DNA from: Chloroflexota bacterium
GTDB taxonomy: Bacteria; Chloroflexota; Anaerolineae; UBA4142
Length of the DNA: 57,853 nt
Assembly: GCA_016215025.1 (NCBI GenBank)
Contig: JACRMI010000070.1
Location: 1-57,853, forward strand
Reading direction: 5' to 3'
Below, in pieces: positions 42,624-50,812 of this stretch. How positions within the stretch are numbered: the first letter of the stretch is position 1; the number at the start of each line of letters is the position of its first letter. The notes under the pieces were generated by a model that worked only from the letters and a program-made list of their open reading frames with translations, did no database searches and had not been told where the DNA came from. A program made the translations under genes and the position numbers.

Positions 42624-44453
42624 TCATGTACTTTCCATAGTCCGTTCCCGTTGGCGAGGTTTTTGCCCATCGCCATCTGCTGGTTCGATGTTGGTCTCAT
42701 CCAAGAACAACATCTCGTGCGCGAATTTTTCTTGGTCCTTTAACTGCAAATCGTAAATCTGTTTGTACAATCCACCCTGTTCGAGCAAGTCCTCGTGCGT
42801 GCCGTGTTGAACGATGCGCCCCGCATCCAGTACGATAATTTGATCCGCACGTTTGACGGTGGACAAGCGCTGCGCGATAACGAACGTCGTGCGATTCTTC
42901 ATCAGCTCCGCGAGCGCTTGCTGAATCAAGTATTCTGTTTGCGTATCGACCGACGATGTTGAATCGTCGAGAATCAGAATGCGCGGATTCATCAACAGCG
43001 CGCGCGCAATCGCAATGCGTTGACGCTGTCCGCCGGACAACGTGATGCCGCGCTCGCCGACAATCGTTTCAAAACCCTTGGCAAACGATTTGATGAAATC
43101 GTGCGCACGTGCAGCTTGGGCCGCTGCGATCACTTCTGCTTCGCTCGCATCGAGTCGTCCATATGCAATGTTATCGCGAATCGACGACGAAAACAAGAGG
43201 GAGGTCTGCAGCACAATGCCAATTTGTGACCGCAGCGATTTTATTTCGAGCGACTTGACATCCATACCATCGACGCAAATGCTTCCGTTGGTCACATCAT
43301 AAAAGCGTGGAATGAGATTGATGAGCGAGGTCTTACCGCTGCCGGTCGGACCGATGAGCGCGATGACTTGATTCGGCAATGCTTCGAACGATACGTTGCT
43401 GAGTTGATCGCGGTCACGGCGATACGAAAATGACACATCGTCAAACGTCACGCGACCGGATAATGGCGGCGCGCTAATTGCCTGGGGCGGTGACTTGATT
43501 TCTTCTTCGAGATCGAGAATCTCAAAAATGCGCTGACCACCCGCGATAGCTTCGCCTGCGGCATTGATGACGAATCCAAAATCTTGCACGGGTCCGGCGA
43601 GCAAGAGGAGATAGGCATTGAACGCGACGAGTTCGCCTATCGTCATTGTTCCTGCAATCACCATTTGTCCGCCGAACCACAAGATGAGTGCGGTCGAGAG
43701 CATCACGAAAATGTTCATCGTGGGCATGTAGAATCCCCAGTTGCTCACGACCTTGACCGTCGCGTTGTAATAGTCCTGATTTTTTTCCCCGAACTTGACT
43801 TTTTCGTGTTCCTCGCGCGCAAACGCTCGCACAACCTGTGCGCCGCTCAAGTTTTCTTGCAGACGCGAGGACAGATCGCCAATCGCCTGATCGACTTTGT
43901 ACCATAACGGCGGTTGAATTCGACCCAGGTTAAAAGCGACCAATGCTAGCACAATCATCGGTCCCAATCCGATGAGCATCAGGGTTGCGCTTACTTGGAA
44001 CAAGAGAACGATGATGCCGATGAAAAGCAAAAAGAGGTTCGCCATATCGACAGCGCCTTGACCAATAAAGCGTGACAGTGCGCTGATGTCTTCAGTGCAG
44101 CGGCTCATCAAGTTGCCCGTTTGCACTTGATCGTGATAGGAGAACGACAGGCGCTGGATTTTGTCGTACATTTTGTTGCGGAAATCATAGCCCGTTCGAT
44201 TGGTGAGCCATTCGGACAGGTAGCGGCGGGCAAAGGCAAACATCGCGCGGAAAAAGCCGACGCCGACGATAATGACGGCAACGCGGAAGAGTGCGTCGGG
44301 GCTGCGTTTGTCCAATCCATCGTCGATGGCAGCCCGAATGAGCGATGGCGTGACGAGCGAGGTCGCCGTAACGGCGAGAACGAGGGATACAAGTGCGATG
44401 AGCTGCCACCGATAAGGACTGAGCGATTTGACTAGTCGAAGCAAGATTCGCAT
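42624..44453 (-). CDS. ABC exporter, fused membrane and ATPase domains (BmrA/LmrA-like)
   Basis: 609 residues from ATG 44453 (MRILLRLVKSLSPYRW), preferred over an upstream ATG because AGGG lies before it and the extension has no family match. Six helices, then Walker A GPTGSGKTS, signature LSGGQRQ, Walker B ILILDDSTS (Asp in place of the usual catalytic Glu) and AQRLS in place of AHRLS. The missing catalytic Glu and switch His suggest a degenerate ATP site, as in heterodimeric exporters. It is divergent from padR, which probably controls it. Confidence 0.9.
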   Translation of the reverse strand: MRILLRLVKSLSPYRWQLIALVSLVLAVTATSLVTPSLIRAAIDDGLDKRSPDALFRVAVIIVGVGFFRAMFAFARRYLSEWLTNRTGYDFRNKMYDKIQRLSFSYHDQVQTGNLMSRCTEDISALSRFIGQGAVDMANLFLLFIGIIVLLFQVSATLMLIGLGPMIVLALVAFNLGRIQPPLWYKVDQAIGDLSSRLQENLSGAQVVRAFAREEHEKVKFGEKNQDYYNATVKVVSNWGFYMPTMNIFVMLSTALILWFGGQMVIAGTMTIGELVAFNAYLLLLAGPVQDFGFVINAAGEAIAGGQRIFEILDLEEEIKSPPQAISAPPLSGRVTFDDVSFSYRRDRDQLSNVSFEALPNQVIALIGPTGSGKTSLINLIPRFYDVTNGSICVDGMDVKSLEIKSLRSQIGIVLQTSLLFSSSIRDNIAYGRLDASEAEVIAAAQAARAHDFIKSFAKGFETIVGERGITLSGGQRQRIAIARALLMNPRILILDDSTSSVDTQTEYLIQQALAELMKNRTTFVIAQRLSTVKRADQIIVLDAGRIVQHGTHEDLLEQGGLYKQIYDLQLKDQEKFAHEMLFLDETNIEPADGDGQKPRQRERTMEST

Positions 44454-44547
44454 GTGTGACCCTATGATCGGATAAATGAGCAAAGAACAGTTCACCATTT
44501 TAGCACAATTGGCGGTCAAATGGAAATTTTGTTTTATCAATTGTTTC

Positions 44548-44576
44548 TTGACAAAACTAGTAACTTGTCGTATAGT
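44548..44576 (+). promoter_or_regulatory. Promoter of padR
   Basis: TTGACA (44548-44553), 17-bp spacer, TATAGT (44571-44576), about 32 bp before the start codon. Confidence 0.85.
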
Positions 44577-44589
44577 TTTCGCGTTACTA
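44558..44589. promoter_or_regulatory. Candidate PadR operator
   Basis: Inverted repeat TAGTAAC (44558-44564) - 18 bp - GTTACTA (44583-44589), centred on the -10 box of the padR promoter. Position and symmetry suit an autoregulatory operator; it could also control the divergent exporter. Confidence 0.6.
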
Positions 44590-44607
44590 TGAAAACGGAG
44601 TTTAAGG

Positions 44608-45189
44608 ATGTCAGTCCGCCACGCTGTCCTCGGATTGCTCGCTCAACGCCCGCGCCACGGGTATGATTTGCGCGCAGCATTCCAAGCCATGGTCGGCGGC
44701 GAAGAAAATTGGGACGTCAAGCCCGCGCAAATCTACACGACGCTGGCGCGCTTGGAAAAAAGCGGCTTGGTCAAAGAAGATTCGGTGGAGCAAGATGCCG
44801 GACCCGAAAAACGCATCTATGCTCTAACTCGCGCTGGGCAAAATACGCTAACCGAATGGTTCAACAGCGGTACTGAGCCAGACCATCAACGCGACGAATT
44901 TTTCATCAAGCTCATGATTGGACTCGTGTCGGGTGTCGCCGATCCGTACCAATTGATCCATACCCAACGCGGTCATCTTTACCAAGAATTACACAAGCTC
45001 ACCACGCAACGGGGTCTCTCTGATCCGAAAAAAGAACTCGCGAACATTCTGATGCTCGACAAAGTGGTGATGCATTTGGAAGCCGACTTGCGTTGGCTCG
45101 ACATCGTCGAAGCGCGGTTAGATGAGATTCAGCGTCAACCTTTGCCGGAGCCAGAAAGCAAACCCAGAGGCAGACCCAGGAAAAATTGA
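44608..45189 (+). CDS. PadR-family transcriptional regulator
   Basis: 193 residues. N-terminal winged helix (1-85): HAVLGLLAQRPRHGYDL, then QIYTTLARLEKSGLV, the PadR signature. The C-terminal dimerisation domain is of the Vir type (about 95-175). The tail KPRGRPRKN is an AT-hook-like motif, unusual for PadR proteins. PadR members commonly repress adjacent multidrug exporters; here exporter genes lie on both sides. Confidence 0.92.
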   Translation: MSVRHAVLGLLAQRPRHGYDLRAAFQAMVGGEENWDVKPAQIYTTLARLEKSGLVKEDSVEQDAGPEKRIYALTRAGQNTLTEWFNSGTEPDHQRDEFFIKLMIGLVSGVADPYQLIHTQRGHLYQELHKLTTQRGLSDPKKELANILMLDKVVMHLEADLRWLDIVEARLDEIQRQPLPEPESKPRGRPRKN

Positions 45190-45198
45190 AATCTCATA

Positions 45199-45256
45199 TT
45201 GCAGATTTCAAATTTCAGATTTGGAATTTCAATCTGCAATCGAAAATCTGAAATCA
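45199..45256. repeat. Short repeat tract with dyad between padR and the ABC ATPase
   Basis: GCAGATTTCAAATTTCAGATTTGG and an inverted part ending AATCTGAAAT; GCAGATT (45201-45207) pairs with AATCTGC (45231-45237). The ribosome site of the next gene starts right at its end. Confidence 0.75.
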
Positions 45257-45266
45257 GGAGTTACGA

Positions 45267-46007
45267 ATGTCTCTCATCCAAGCGGAGAATCTTACAAAGG
45301 TGTACGGTACCGGCGATACGGCGGTCACTGCACTCAATCACATTAAATTAAACGTCAACCCCGGCGAATTTGTCGCCGTGATGGGTCCCAGTGGCTGTGG
45401 CAAATCCACGCTCTTGCATTTGCTCGGCGGATTGGATCGCCCGACGGAAGGCAGTGTCAGCATCGACGGACAGCCGCTCGCCAAGATGTCCGATAACGAC
45501 GTGACAAAATTGCGCCGTCGCAAAATCGGCTTTGTGTTCCAGTTCTTTAACCTCATTCCGATTTTGTCGTCCGTTGAGAACGCTGCCTTGCCGCTCTTGC
45601 TCGATGGTATCAGTTCAGCAAAGGCAAAAGACAAGGCGAAGGAATGGCTGACAAAAGTTGGTTTGGGCGAGCGGATGAGTAATCGTCCCGATCAATTATC
45701 GGCGGGACAGCAGCAGCGTGTCGCCATTGCGCGCGCATTGATCACCGATCCAGTGCTCGTCCTTGCCGATGAGCCGACGGGTAACTTGGATACCAAATCG
45801 GCGGATGAAATCGCTGGACTGCTTCGGCAGGTGGCGAAGAATTGGGGACGCTCGGTGCTGATGGTCACGCACGACCCGCGCATTGCCGCCCATGCGGATC
45901 GCATCGTCTTTCTCAAAGATGGTTCAATCGTGAACGAGACTCAGCTTGAATCGAAACTCACGGACAATGCGGAATCGGTCATCCAAATGATGAAAGCGAA
46001 TGCGTGA
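45267..46007 (+). CDS. ABC transporter ATPase (MacB/LolD type)
   Basis: 246 residues. Walker A GPSGCGKST, Q-loop FVFQFFNLIP, signature LSAGQQQR, Walker B VLADEPTGNLD with the MacB/LolD-type extension, and the switch His VTHD. AGGAG precedes the ATG. It pairs with the FtsX-like permease that follows. Such complexes drive mechanotransmission for efflux, lipoprotein transport or antimicrobial resistance rather than moving substrate through the bilayer. Probably in the padR operon. Confidence 0.94.
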   Translation: MSLIQAENLTKVYGTGDTAVTALNHIKLNVNPGEFVAVMGPSGCGKSTLLHLLGGLDRPTEGSVSIDGQPLAKMSDNDVTKLRRRKIGFVFQFFNLIPILSSVENAALPLLLDGISSAKAKDKAKEWLTKVGLGERMSNRPDQLSAGQQQRVAIARALITDPVLVLADEPTGNLDTKSADEIAGLLRQVAKNWGRSVLMVTHDPRIAAHADRIVFLKDGSIVNETQLESKLTDNAESVIQMMKANA

Positions 46008-46092
46008 GCAAGTAAACAGGTAAATATGTAAACAAGGAAACAAGTTTCTAGTTCCCATGTCTACGTATTTGCTAGTCTACCTGTCTACCAGG
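46008..46092. repeat. Octad repeat tract between ABC ATPase and permease
   Basis: Octads AAGTAAAC, AGGTAAAT, ATGTAAAC, AAGGAAAC, AAGTTTCT and, inverted, TATTTGCT, AGTCTACC, TGTCTACC. It fills the whole gap between two cotranscribed genes. Confidence 0.8.
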
Positions 46093-46100
46093 AATTTACG

Positions 46101-48671
46101 ATGAATATTCAACTAACCCTCGCCGCCCGCTATTTGTGGGGGCGTAAATTACGGTCCTTTCTCACTACGCTCGCCATCGTCATTGGCGTGATGGTGATTT
46201 TCGGAACGGGCATTTACTTGCCGTCGTTTATGGACGCGTTTAACAAAAGTCTGCTCACCGCCTCCGGTCAAACCGATGTCATGATTACGCACAAGACCGG
46301 CGAATCGTTTTCAGCTAGCACGGTCAACAAGATCGATGACATCAAAGGCATTGCCGCGATTGCTGGATCGATTGAGCGCGTCGTCAATCTGCCGCCGAAT
46401 TTCTACGGCAGAGACTCGACCGTCGCCGCGCTATCGCTCGTCGGCATCGATCCTAACGTCGCGCCTAGTCTCCATGAATACAAAATCGTGCAAGGACGTT
46501 TTTTAAAGCAAGGCGATGGCAATGTGGCTGTGATTTCGGAACGGTTTGCCGACACGCTGGGGCTGAAACTGAATGATACGCTCAAGCTGCCGACGACCCA
46601 AGGCGTGGTCAAGCTGACGATTGTCGGTCTAACGCCGGGGCGCGCGCTCATCGGTAACGAACCTGTGCTCATTACGCTGGCGCAAGCGCAAAAACTGCTT
46701 GACATGCCGGGGCGCATTCACATCATCGAAGCGAATCTCGCCACCCAGGACAAGGCAGAAACCGATGCCATCGTCAATGAGATCAAAGCGACATTAGGAA
46801 ATACATACACGCTCGGCGGGCTAACGAGTGGTTCGGAATTTCTGGGCGCGATGCAAATCGGGCAAGTGATCTTTAACATGTTCGGTTTCCTGACGCTGGC
46901 GATGGGCGGCTTTATCATTTTCAACACCTTCCGGACTATCGTCGCCGAGCGTCGTCACGACATTGGCATGTTGCGCGCCATTGGCGCAAATCGCGCGACG
47001 ATCATCAGTTTGGTGCTTACTGAAGGATTAGTGCAAGGCGTGGTCGGCACGGCGATTGGAATCGCGCTGGGTTATTTGCTCGGCGTTACGATTACGGCGG
47101 GAACGAGTGGAATGATCAAACAGATCATGAATGTCGAAATGGCTCCTGTGATCGATCCGTCGCTCATCATCGTTTCGATTGTGTTGGGCGTGGGCGTCAC
47201 GCTGTTTGCGGGCTTGCTTCCGGCGTTGAGCGCAAGTCGTGTTACGCCGCTGCAAGCGCTGCGCCCCTCGCTCAGCGAAACGATGCAGCGGATCAGTCGG
47301 ATCGGAACGATTGTCGGGGCGCTAATGATTGCCGTCGCGATTGTGGGATTGTTGAGCGGATTTTTCCCGCTTGTCGCATTGGGCGGTTTCTTTTTCCTCA
47401 TCGGCTTGGTGCTAGTCGCGCCTGCTTTGGTTAATCCCATTGCGAATCTGTTTGGCATGTTGCTCGCGTTGGTTTTTGCGCGCGAAGGCACCGGCGAACT
47501 CGCACAAGGCAATCTCACGCGCCAACCCTCGCGCGCGGCGATCACGGCTAGCGCGACCATGATTGGTTTGGCGATTGTCGTCGGCGCAGGTGGAATGATG
47601 TTCAGTATGACCGGCACCGTGATGGGGTTGTTCAGTAAGACCTTAGGCAGCGACTATTTGCTCATTCCGCCGTCGATTGCGGTGTGGAAGGGGGATGTCG
47701 GCGCAAGCTCCAGTCTCAAGGGCAAGATTAGTTCCGTGCCTGGGATCGCCGCCGTCAGTTCGCTGCGGTACGCTCAATCGTCGATTCAATCCGTTTCGCT
47801 GAAAACCGGAACTGGTGAGACAGCGCTTTCGGTCTTGGGAATCGATCCGATCGATTATCCGAAATTATCGAGCTTGGATTTCCAGAGCGGCAACGCGCAA
47901 GATGCGTTTGGTGCGCTCGCTTCCGATAAACGCAATGTGATTGTCAACGGTATTCTCGCGGCGAGCGCCAATCTCAAAGTGGGCGATGTGCTTCCGCTGG
48001 CGACGCCGTCGGGGCAACAAGATTACCACATCGTTGCGATTGGCGGCGAGGTGTTGAGCATGAAGATCAACACGGTCTACATTTCGCAATCCAACATGAA
48101 ATTGGATTTCAACAAGAGCGAGGATATTTTCTACCAAATGAATCTTGCGCCGGGCGCAGATGTTGCCACGGCGGAGCAGTGGTTGAGACAAATCGTGGAC
48201 GACTATCCTCAATTCCGCTTGGTGGCTGGACGCGAGTACACGTCCGAGTTCGCCGCGCAATACGATGCGATCTTTGTGGGATTCTACGTTCTGCTCGGCG
48301 TGCTGGCGTTCCCATCGTTGATTGCCATCCTCAACACGTTGGCGATTGGCGTGATCGAGCGCACGCGCGAAATCGGAATGCTGCGGGCGATTGGCGCAAC
48401 GCGTGGTCAGGTGTGGCGCACGATTGTCGCCGAAGCGTTGCTGCTGGCGGCACTTGGCACGGCATTCGGAATCCTGGCAGGGTTGTATCTCAGTTATGTG
48501 TTTGTTGAGGGATTGAACGCCAGCGGAATTTTCAAAATGGGATATACGTTCCCGCTCGCCGGTGTTCTGGCAGCGACGGCGGCAGGATTGATTTTTGGTG
48601 TGCTCGCCGCGCTCATGCCTGCGCGCCAGGCGTCCAAGATGGAGATCATCAAGGCGCTGCGATACGAGTAG
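46101..48671 (+). CDS. FtsX-like / MacB-type ABC permease, two FtsX domains
   Basis: 856 residues. Layout: helix 1 (about 18-38), an external MacB-type domain (about 45-245), three helices (about 255-375), a short hinge with further helices (about 400-490), a second external domain (about 510-715), and three final helices (about 725-850). The motif ERRHDIGMLRAIGA, repeated as ERTREIGMLRAIGA, marks the two FtsX domains. Partner of the ATPase at 45267. The start follows CAGGAATTTACG. Ten-helix permeases of this kind export peptides, lipids or lipoproteins; the substrate here is unknown. Confidence 0.92.
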   Translation: MNIQLTLAARYLWGRKLRSFLTTLAIVIGVMVIFGTGIYLPSFMDAFNKSLLTASGQTDVMITHKTGESFSASTVNKIDDIKGIAAIAGSIERVVNLPPNFYGRDSTVAALSLVGIDPNVAPSLHEYKIVQGRFLKQGDGNVAVISERFADTLGLKLNDTLKLPTTQGVVKLTIVGLTPGRALIGNEPVLITLAQAQKLLDMPGRIHIIEANLATQDKAETDAIVNEIKATLGNTYTLGGLTSGSEFLGAMQIGQVIFNMFGFLTLAMGGFIIFNTFRTIVAERRHDIGMLRAIGANRATIISLVLTEGLVQGVVGTAIGIALGYLLGVTITAGTSGMIKQIMNVEMAPVIDPSLIIVSIVLGVGVTLFAGLLPALSASRVTPLQALRPSLSETMQRISRIGTIVGALMIAVAIVGLLSGFFPLVALGGFFFLIGLVLVAPALVNPIANLFGMLLALVFAREGTGELAQGNLTRQPSRAAITASATMIGLAIVVGAGGMMFSMTGTVMGLFSKTLGSDYLLIPPSIAVWKGDVGASSSLKGKISSVPGIAAVSSLRYAQSSIQSVSLKTGTGETALSVLGIDPIDYPKLSSLDFQSGNAQDAFGALASDKRNVIVNGILAASANLKVGDVLPLATPSGQQDYHIVAIGGEVLSMKINTVYISQSNMKLDFNKSEDIFYQMNLAPGADVATAEQWLRQIVDDYPQFRLVAGREYTSEFAAQYDAIFVGFYVLLGVLAFPSLIAILNTLAIGVIERTREIGMLRAIGATRGQVWRTIVAEALLLAALGTAFGILAGLYLSYVFVEGLNASGIFKMGYTFPLAGVLAATAAGLIFGVLAALMPARQASKMEIIKALRYE

Positions 48672-48672
48672 G

Positions 48673-48706
48673 TCAGTGCGACAGTAGAACAGTGGAACAG
48701 TAGACT
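48673..48706. repeat. Octad repeat tract after the permease gene
   Basis: AGTGCGAC, AGTAGAAC, AGTGGAAC, AGTAGACT: four octads directly after the stop codon. Confidence 0.75.
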
Positions 48707-48709
48707 GAC

Positions 48710-48747
48710 AAACCCTTGTGAATATTTCTTTCGCAAGGGTTTTTGTT
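48710..48747 (+). terminator. Terminator of the ABC operon
   Basis: Arms AAACCCTTG / CAAGGGTTT and a T-rich tail (TTTTTGTTT). Confidence 0.88.
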
Positions 48748-48788
48748 TGCCAAGCAATTTATTTGATGATATATTTGCGCTCCGAAAA

Positions 48789-49388
48789 ATGGGGGACACT
48801 ATCTTCAAAATCGATTTGCATGTTCATTCGAGCGAGCGGTCGCCGTGCGGCAAAGCATCCGAAGAAGCACAGATTCGCGCTGCCATCGCCGCCAAGCTTG
48901 ATGCGATTGTGTTCACAGATCATTGGACATTTGTTTCGGCGGAACGTTTGAAGCAACTCAACGAAAAATATGCGCCGTTCAAAATCTTTGGCGGAATCGA
49001 AGTGGTGGCCGACGATGAAGATTTTGTCGTCATCGGCGTGCGCGATAGAATGCTGAATCAATCCGGCTCTTCGTACGCCGATTTGCACGCGCTGGTTCGC
49101 CAGCACGATGGATTCATCGCGCTTGTGCATCCGTTTCGGTACCGCAACGAAATCAAAGCCGACATTGAACGGCACAAGCCTGACGCGATTGAAGTTCGCT
49201 CGACGAATACGCTGGCGTCGGCGGAACAACGCATTTGTGAGCTTGCCGCGCGCTTGGGCATTCCAACGCTATGCAATTCCGACGCGCACAACACCGACGC
49301 ATTCGGCAAGTATCATAACACGTTGGAAAAAACTCCCGCCGATGAACGTGAACTAATCGAACTGTTGAAAGGTAGAGCGAGCTGCTAG
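48789..49388 (+). CDS. PHP-domain metal-dependent phosphoesterase
   Basis: 199 residues from ATG 48789 (MGDTIFKIDLHVHSSERS). PHP motifs in order: DLHVHS, FTDHW, then the later metal ligands in ALVHPFR and SDAHN. Stand-alone PHP proteins of this size are phosphatases, for example on histidinol phosphate-like or nucleotide substrates. The ORF extends upstream across the terminator, which is why the internal start is chosen. Confidence 0.86.
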   Translation: MGDTIFKIDLHVHSSERSPCGKASEEAQIRAAIAAKLDAIVFTDHWTFVSAERLKQLNEKYAPFKIFGGIEVVADDEDFVVIGVRDRMLNQSGSSYADLHALVRQHDGFIALVHPFRYRNEIKADIERHKPDAIEVRSTNTLASAEQRICELAARLGIPTLCNSDAHNTDAFGKYHNTLEKTPADERELIELLKGRASC

Positions 49389-49400
49389 CTAGCACAAATC

Positions 49401-49438
49401 AAAAACGCAGAGACATTTTTCTCTCTGCGTTTTTTCTT
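49401..49438. terminator. Bidirectional terminator between the PHP gene and trmD
   Basis: Arms AAAAACGCAGAGA / TCTCTGCGTTTTT flanked by A- and T-runs between convergent genes. Confidence 0.9.
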
Positions 49439-49452
49439 TCGTGTCTTTCGCG

Positions 49453-50277
49453 TCATTTCGCGTCGTTTCTCAACGAGCGCAAAAATTTCAAATCGTCTTC
49501 CGACAATTCTGCCTTGTCCAACAAGTCTGGCCTTCGCTCGAACGTTCGACGCAGCGATTCACGTCGCCGCCATTTCGTAATTTCTGCATGATTACCAGAG
49601 AGCAAAACGTCCGGCGCTTTCCACCCGCGAAAATCGGCGGGACGGGTATAGTGCGGACCTTCGAGCAAGCCTGTCGCATGCGAATCTTTATTCGGTGCCG
49701 CCGGATCGCCGAGCACGCCGGGGATCAAGCGCGTGACCGCATCTACGACGACCATCGCGGGAATTTCGCCGCCGGTCAACACGTAATCGCCAATCGAAAT
49801 TTCGTCGGTGACGAGATGCTGCCGCACGCGTTCATCGACGCCTTCATAGTGTCCACAGATCAACGCGATGCGGGGTTGCTGCGCCAACTCGCGCGCAATC
49901 GCTTGCGTGAACACGCGACCTTGGGGCGTCATCAAAATGATTGGAAGTTGGATGTTAGAGGTTGGAGATTGAATGTTGGTGGTTGGTCGTTGAATAGAAT
50001 CTTTCTCTGCTTCAGCAGCGCTTCCAACCTCTAACTTCCAACTTTCAACTTCCAGAACTGATTCAACGGCCGCAAGAATCGGCTCCGCTTTCATCACCAT
50101 GCCGCCGCCGCCGGCGTAGGGATAATCGTCGGTGACATGATGCTTGTCGGTGGTGTAATCGCGAATGTCATGCAACGCAATCTCAAGCAATTTATTTTCG
50201 CGCGCGCGTTTTAAAATACTTTCGTCGAAAACGCCGCCGAAGATTTCAGGAAAGAGAGTAAAGATGTCGAATCGCAT
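49453..50277 (-). CDS. trmD: tRNA (guanine-37-N1)-methyltransferase with an internal repeat-encoded insertion
   Basis: 274 residues against a usual 230-250. Starts [13 protein letters not shown]; conserved [26 protein letters not shown] and the deep trefoil knot region [21 protein letters not shown] are all present, so the enzyme should still methylate G37 of tRNAs reading CNN and CGG-type codons. Between the first conserved block (ILAAVESV) and LMTPQGR an extra 30-odd residues (about 80-113; [22 protein letters not shown]) are encoded by a heptad repeat tract with inverted arms. The insertion lies where a surface loop is expected and leaves the frame intact. Confidence 0.93.
   Translation of the reverse strand: MRFDIFTLFPEIFGGVFDESILKRARENKLLEIALHDIRDYTTDKHHVTDDYPYAGGGGMVMKAEPILAAVESVLEVESWKLEVGSAAEAEKDSIQRPTTNIQSPTSNIQLPIILMTPQGRVFTQAIARELAQQPRIALICGHYEGVDERVRQHLVTDEISIGDYVLTGGEIPAMVVVDAVTRLIPGVLGDPAAPNKDSHATGLLEGPHYTRPADFRGWKAPDVLLSGNHAEITKWRRRESLRRTFERRPDLLDKAELSEDDLKFLRSLRNDAK
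49946..50057. repeat. Heptad repeat array with inverted arms inside trmD
   Basis: About seven heptads TTGGAAG, TTGGATG, TTAGAGG, TTGGAGA, TTGAATG, TTGGTGG, TTGGTCG on the left, and the inverse TCCAACC, TCTAACT, TCCAACT, TTCAACT on the right (50027-50057). TTAGAGGTTGGA and TCCAACCTCTAA pair exactly, so the insert can form a long hairpin. Confidence 0.88.
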
Positions 50278-50298
50278 GGCGGCATTATACCAGCAAAT

Positions 50299-50370
50299 CA
50301 GTGGAACAGTAAACTCTTGCTGATGTACTGTCTTACTGATTTACTTGTTTCCTATTTGTCTCCGTATCCA
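50299..50370. repeat. Octad repeat tract upstream of the small stalk protein
   Basis: TACTGTCT, TACTGATT, TACTTGTT, TCCTATTT, GTCTCCGT, ATCCACTT in register, preceded by AATCAGTGGAACAGTAAAC. It contains the -35 box of the next promoter. Confidence 0.7.
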
Positions 50371-50383
50371 CTTGTGTTATAAT
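50356..50383 (+). promoter_or_regulatory. Promoter of the small stalk protein
   Basis: TTGTCT (50356-50361), 16-bp spacer, TATAAT (50378-50383). The predicted transcript would start about ten bases before the ATG, immediately ahead of GGAGG. Confidence 0.6.
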
Positions 50384-50400
50384 GCCGACGGAGGAAACAA

Positions 50401-50718
50401 ATGCCCTGGCGTAATTGGAGTGTTATCATCGTTTTGGTACTTGCAAACTATGTTGTGTTTAGCATCATTGGAACTCTGCTCTTTCCGGTTGTGCCACCCG
50501 CTGCACCGACGCACGTAGCTCGTCCAACGTTTACGCCGGGCGGACAAATTCTTCAGCGCGTCGATCCATTGACGTACGAATTTCTTACGCCGAGTCCGAC
50601 CCCAACGGCGACGACCACGCCAACAGCTACCGGTACGCCGCCGACGACTACACCGACACCCAAATCGACCGTCATTCCGACCGGTGCTTCGACACTGATT
50701 CCCACCAAGAGTCCATAA
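50401..50718 (+). CDS. Small membrane-anchored protein with Thr/Pro-rich tail
   Basis: 105 residues. One N-terminal hydrophobic segment (about 8-30) acts as anchor or signal; the rest is a low-complexity external tail (SPTPTATTTPTATG and similar, about 63-105). CGGAGGAAACAA precedes the ATG. Tails of this kind are common stalks in Chloroflexota surface proteins, but here no domain follows. Function unknown. Confidence 0.78.
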   Translation: MPWRNWSVIIVLVLANYVVFSIIGTLLFPVVPPAAPTHVARPTFTPGGQILQRVDPLTYEFLTPSPTPTATTTPTATGTPPTTTPTPKSTVIPTGASTLIPTKSP

Positions 50719-50723
50719 ACCAC

Positions 50724-50753
50724 GAGGGCGCACATTGTGCGCCCTCTCTTTTT
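50724..50753 (+). terminator. Terminator after the small stalk protein
   Basis: Ten-bp perfect arms GAGGGCGCAC / GTGCGCCCTC, loop ATT, then TCTTTTT. Confidence 0.92.
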
Positions 50754-50812
50754 GATAAACTATCGGTGTCTCACTGGTATACCAGCGATACATCCTTGGC
50801 ATCTGGTGTGGA

